Below are positions 33,481 through 34,583 of a DNA stretch of 34,583 nt, piece by piece. Under the pieces are notes generated by a model. That model saw only the letters and a list, made by a program, of their open reading frames with translations. It made no database searches and had not been told where the DNA came from. Origin of the DNA: Chromera velia (taxonomy: Eukaryota; Sar; Chromeraceae); the NCBI GenBank assembly GCA_018398765.1, contig JAHBMJ010001188.1, positions 1-34,583 of the forward strand. The letters run 5' to 3'. Numbering within the stretch: the first letter of the stretch is position 1; each line of letters starts with the position of its first letter. The position numbers and the translations under genes are program-made.

Positions 33481-34436
33481 GACTGTTGGCAGCCCTTCTG
33501 CGTGAGGGGTAGCAGCTGTATTTAACGCGAGCTTCAAATTATTGGGGATCTGCTTGAGCCTCCAGAGCGCCCGAAGGGGGGCAGCACGGTGGAGGGAACG
33601 GGTGATTTTCTGACGTGAGACTGTGTGTCTTCACTCGGGGAAGAGAGCGGGCGTGAATGTTTGTATTTAACTATTTAAGTGCACAACCTAGTGCACAGCG
33701 GTAAAAAAAATGTGTGGATCAGGTCCATTGCTCTCAGAAAGTATGTTTTTGATGTATGTCCACGTTCATGTATGGTGCATCGTGATGCATGCAGTGCTAT
33801 TCATGAAGAAGGTAGAAGAAAGGCATGAAGAGACACACTTCAATGCTTTCACATAGTTTTACAATTGTCTGGAAAAAATAATAGAAATCTTCAAATCTAT
33901 CATTTACTACTATGAATGAAAAAAGATTTTCAAGTAAATTTGAACTATAATTTTATTGTGAAGTGTGAGGTGTGTGTTTTTAAAAGACATATGAAAAAGT
34001 TTAGTGTTTCCTAGTGTTTGCAAGCGAATTAAATTTATGAAAATGAATTTTATTATGATTCGTTAAATAGAGAAAAAAACTTTATAGAGAAGAAATAAAA
34101 ACCAGTAATCTAGCCAGTAATTGACGATCGATGCATAATGATGCACAATTATAGAGAATGCAAAGTCTGTTTAGTAATTGGAAGTATTTAACTGTATAAT
34201 GAAGCGATCTTAGATTTAAATAGATTTAGATATATTGGTTTAAAAAACTTATAAGAAACCCAAAATAATTTCAGAACATAACAAAGCCTAACAAAGCCAT
34301 ATACAAATTTTTTTTTGAAAAACTTGTCGGAGACATGATCAGCGATAATCAGTGACATGTACTAAAAGTGGGCCCTCTTAGGGGGGCATCTTTATGTTTA
34401 GAAAATTTAATGAGATCGAGCTCTACAAGGGTTCAC
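33481..34436. other. AT-rich intergenic DNA
   Basis: From about 33,660 composition becomes strongly AT-rich, with many AAATTT-type words and no open frames of note. It resembles the stretch at 12,360-13,740. I see no terminal repeats, coding remnants or RNA genes in it. Confidence 0.6.
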
Positions 34437-34510
34437 GCCGAGTAGGCGGCGCGCGGCCGGCCGGCGTGCCGTGGTCGCCGCGGCATCTAGCCCTCGATCG
34501 ATCGCGTGTG
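34437..34510. promoter_or_regulatory. Third CpG-rich block
   Basis: GGCGGCGCGCGGCCGGCCGG followed by CGCCGCGGC and CGATCGATCGCG forms a short GC- and CpG-dense block directly after AT-rich DNA. It shares GGCCGGCC with the block at 5.9 kb. A gene may begin beyond the window end. Just after it GCATGCATATGC forms a near-palindrome. Confidence 0.4.
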
Positions 34511-34583
34511 ACCGTATCCCCTGAGCATTAATTTATTCCAGATTTTGCATGCATATGCAAAATAATTTTGCAGAAGCTTGAAG

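Overview
The window is nuclear DNA from a microbial eukaryote. It has many spliceosomal introns, dense microsatellites (TG/CA, GAAA, TTTC, GA), SR/E-rich proteins and a giant pentatricopeptide-repeat (PPR) protein with a possible two-part plastid leader. This fits an alga with a complex plastid. A chromerid alveolate such as Chromera velia is my best guess, from overall style only; no marker gene proves it. I found no operons, CRISPR arrays, phage or intact transposons.

Layout. (1) 1-5,700: G-rich and microsatellite DNA, then a minus-strand EF-hand gene whose core exons (about 2,025-5,203) join with matching phases. (2) 5,700-6,110: a CpG-rich block, probably a divergent promoter between the EF-hand gene and the next gene. 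(3) 6,155-12,112: a plus-strand six-exon PPR gene of about 1,375 residues, built by internal tandem duplication. (4) 12,113-13,740: AT-rich DNA with a decayed tRNA-like relic. (5) 13,888-15,849: a minus-strand four-exon gene of unknown function whose large intron holds microsatellites and an assembly gap. (6) 15,850-17,928: a second CpG block, a strong palindrome, and a broken histone H4-like fragment. (7) 17,929-24,212: a plus-strand 12-exon gene (839 residues), unrecognised, probably helical. (8) 24,564-31,887: a plus-strand gene for a nuclear-looking protein with a PHD-like zinc finger, SR/E-rich stretches and coiled coil. An exact 1,297-base repeat either side of a single n sits inside it and is most likely an assembly error. 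(9) 31,888-34,583: little coding signal, then AT-rich DNA and a third CpG block.

Exon boundaries were placed by eye, requiring GT-AG ends and matching phase. In genes 1, 3 and 4 the summed exon lengths are exact multiples of three, which supports the models. There is no sign that the genes form a pathway. The PPR protein would act on organelle RNA, the EF-hand protein in calcium sensing and the PHD-like protein in chromatin or RNA work; these roles are inferred from families. The strongest general signals are a 5' splice-site preference for GTC, a tandem repeat that triplicates a splice donor, and intron-conserved duplication inside the PPR gene.
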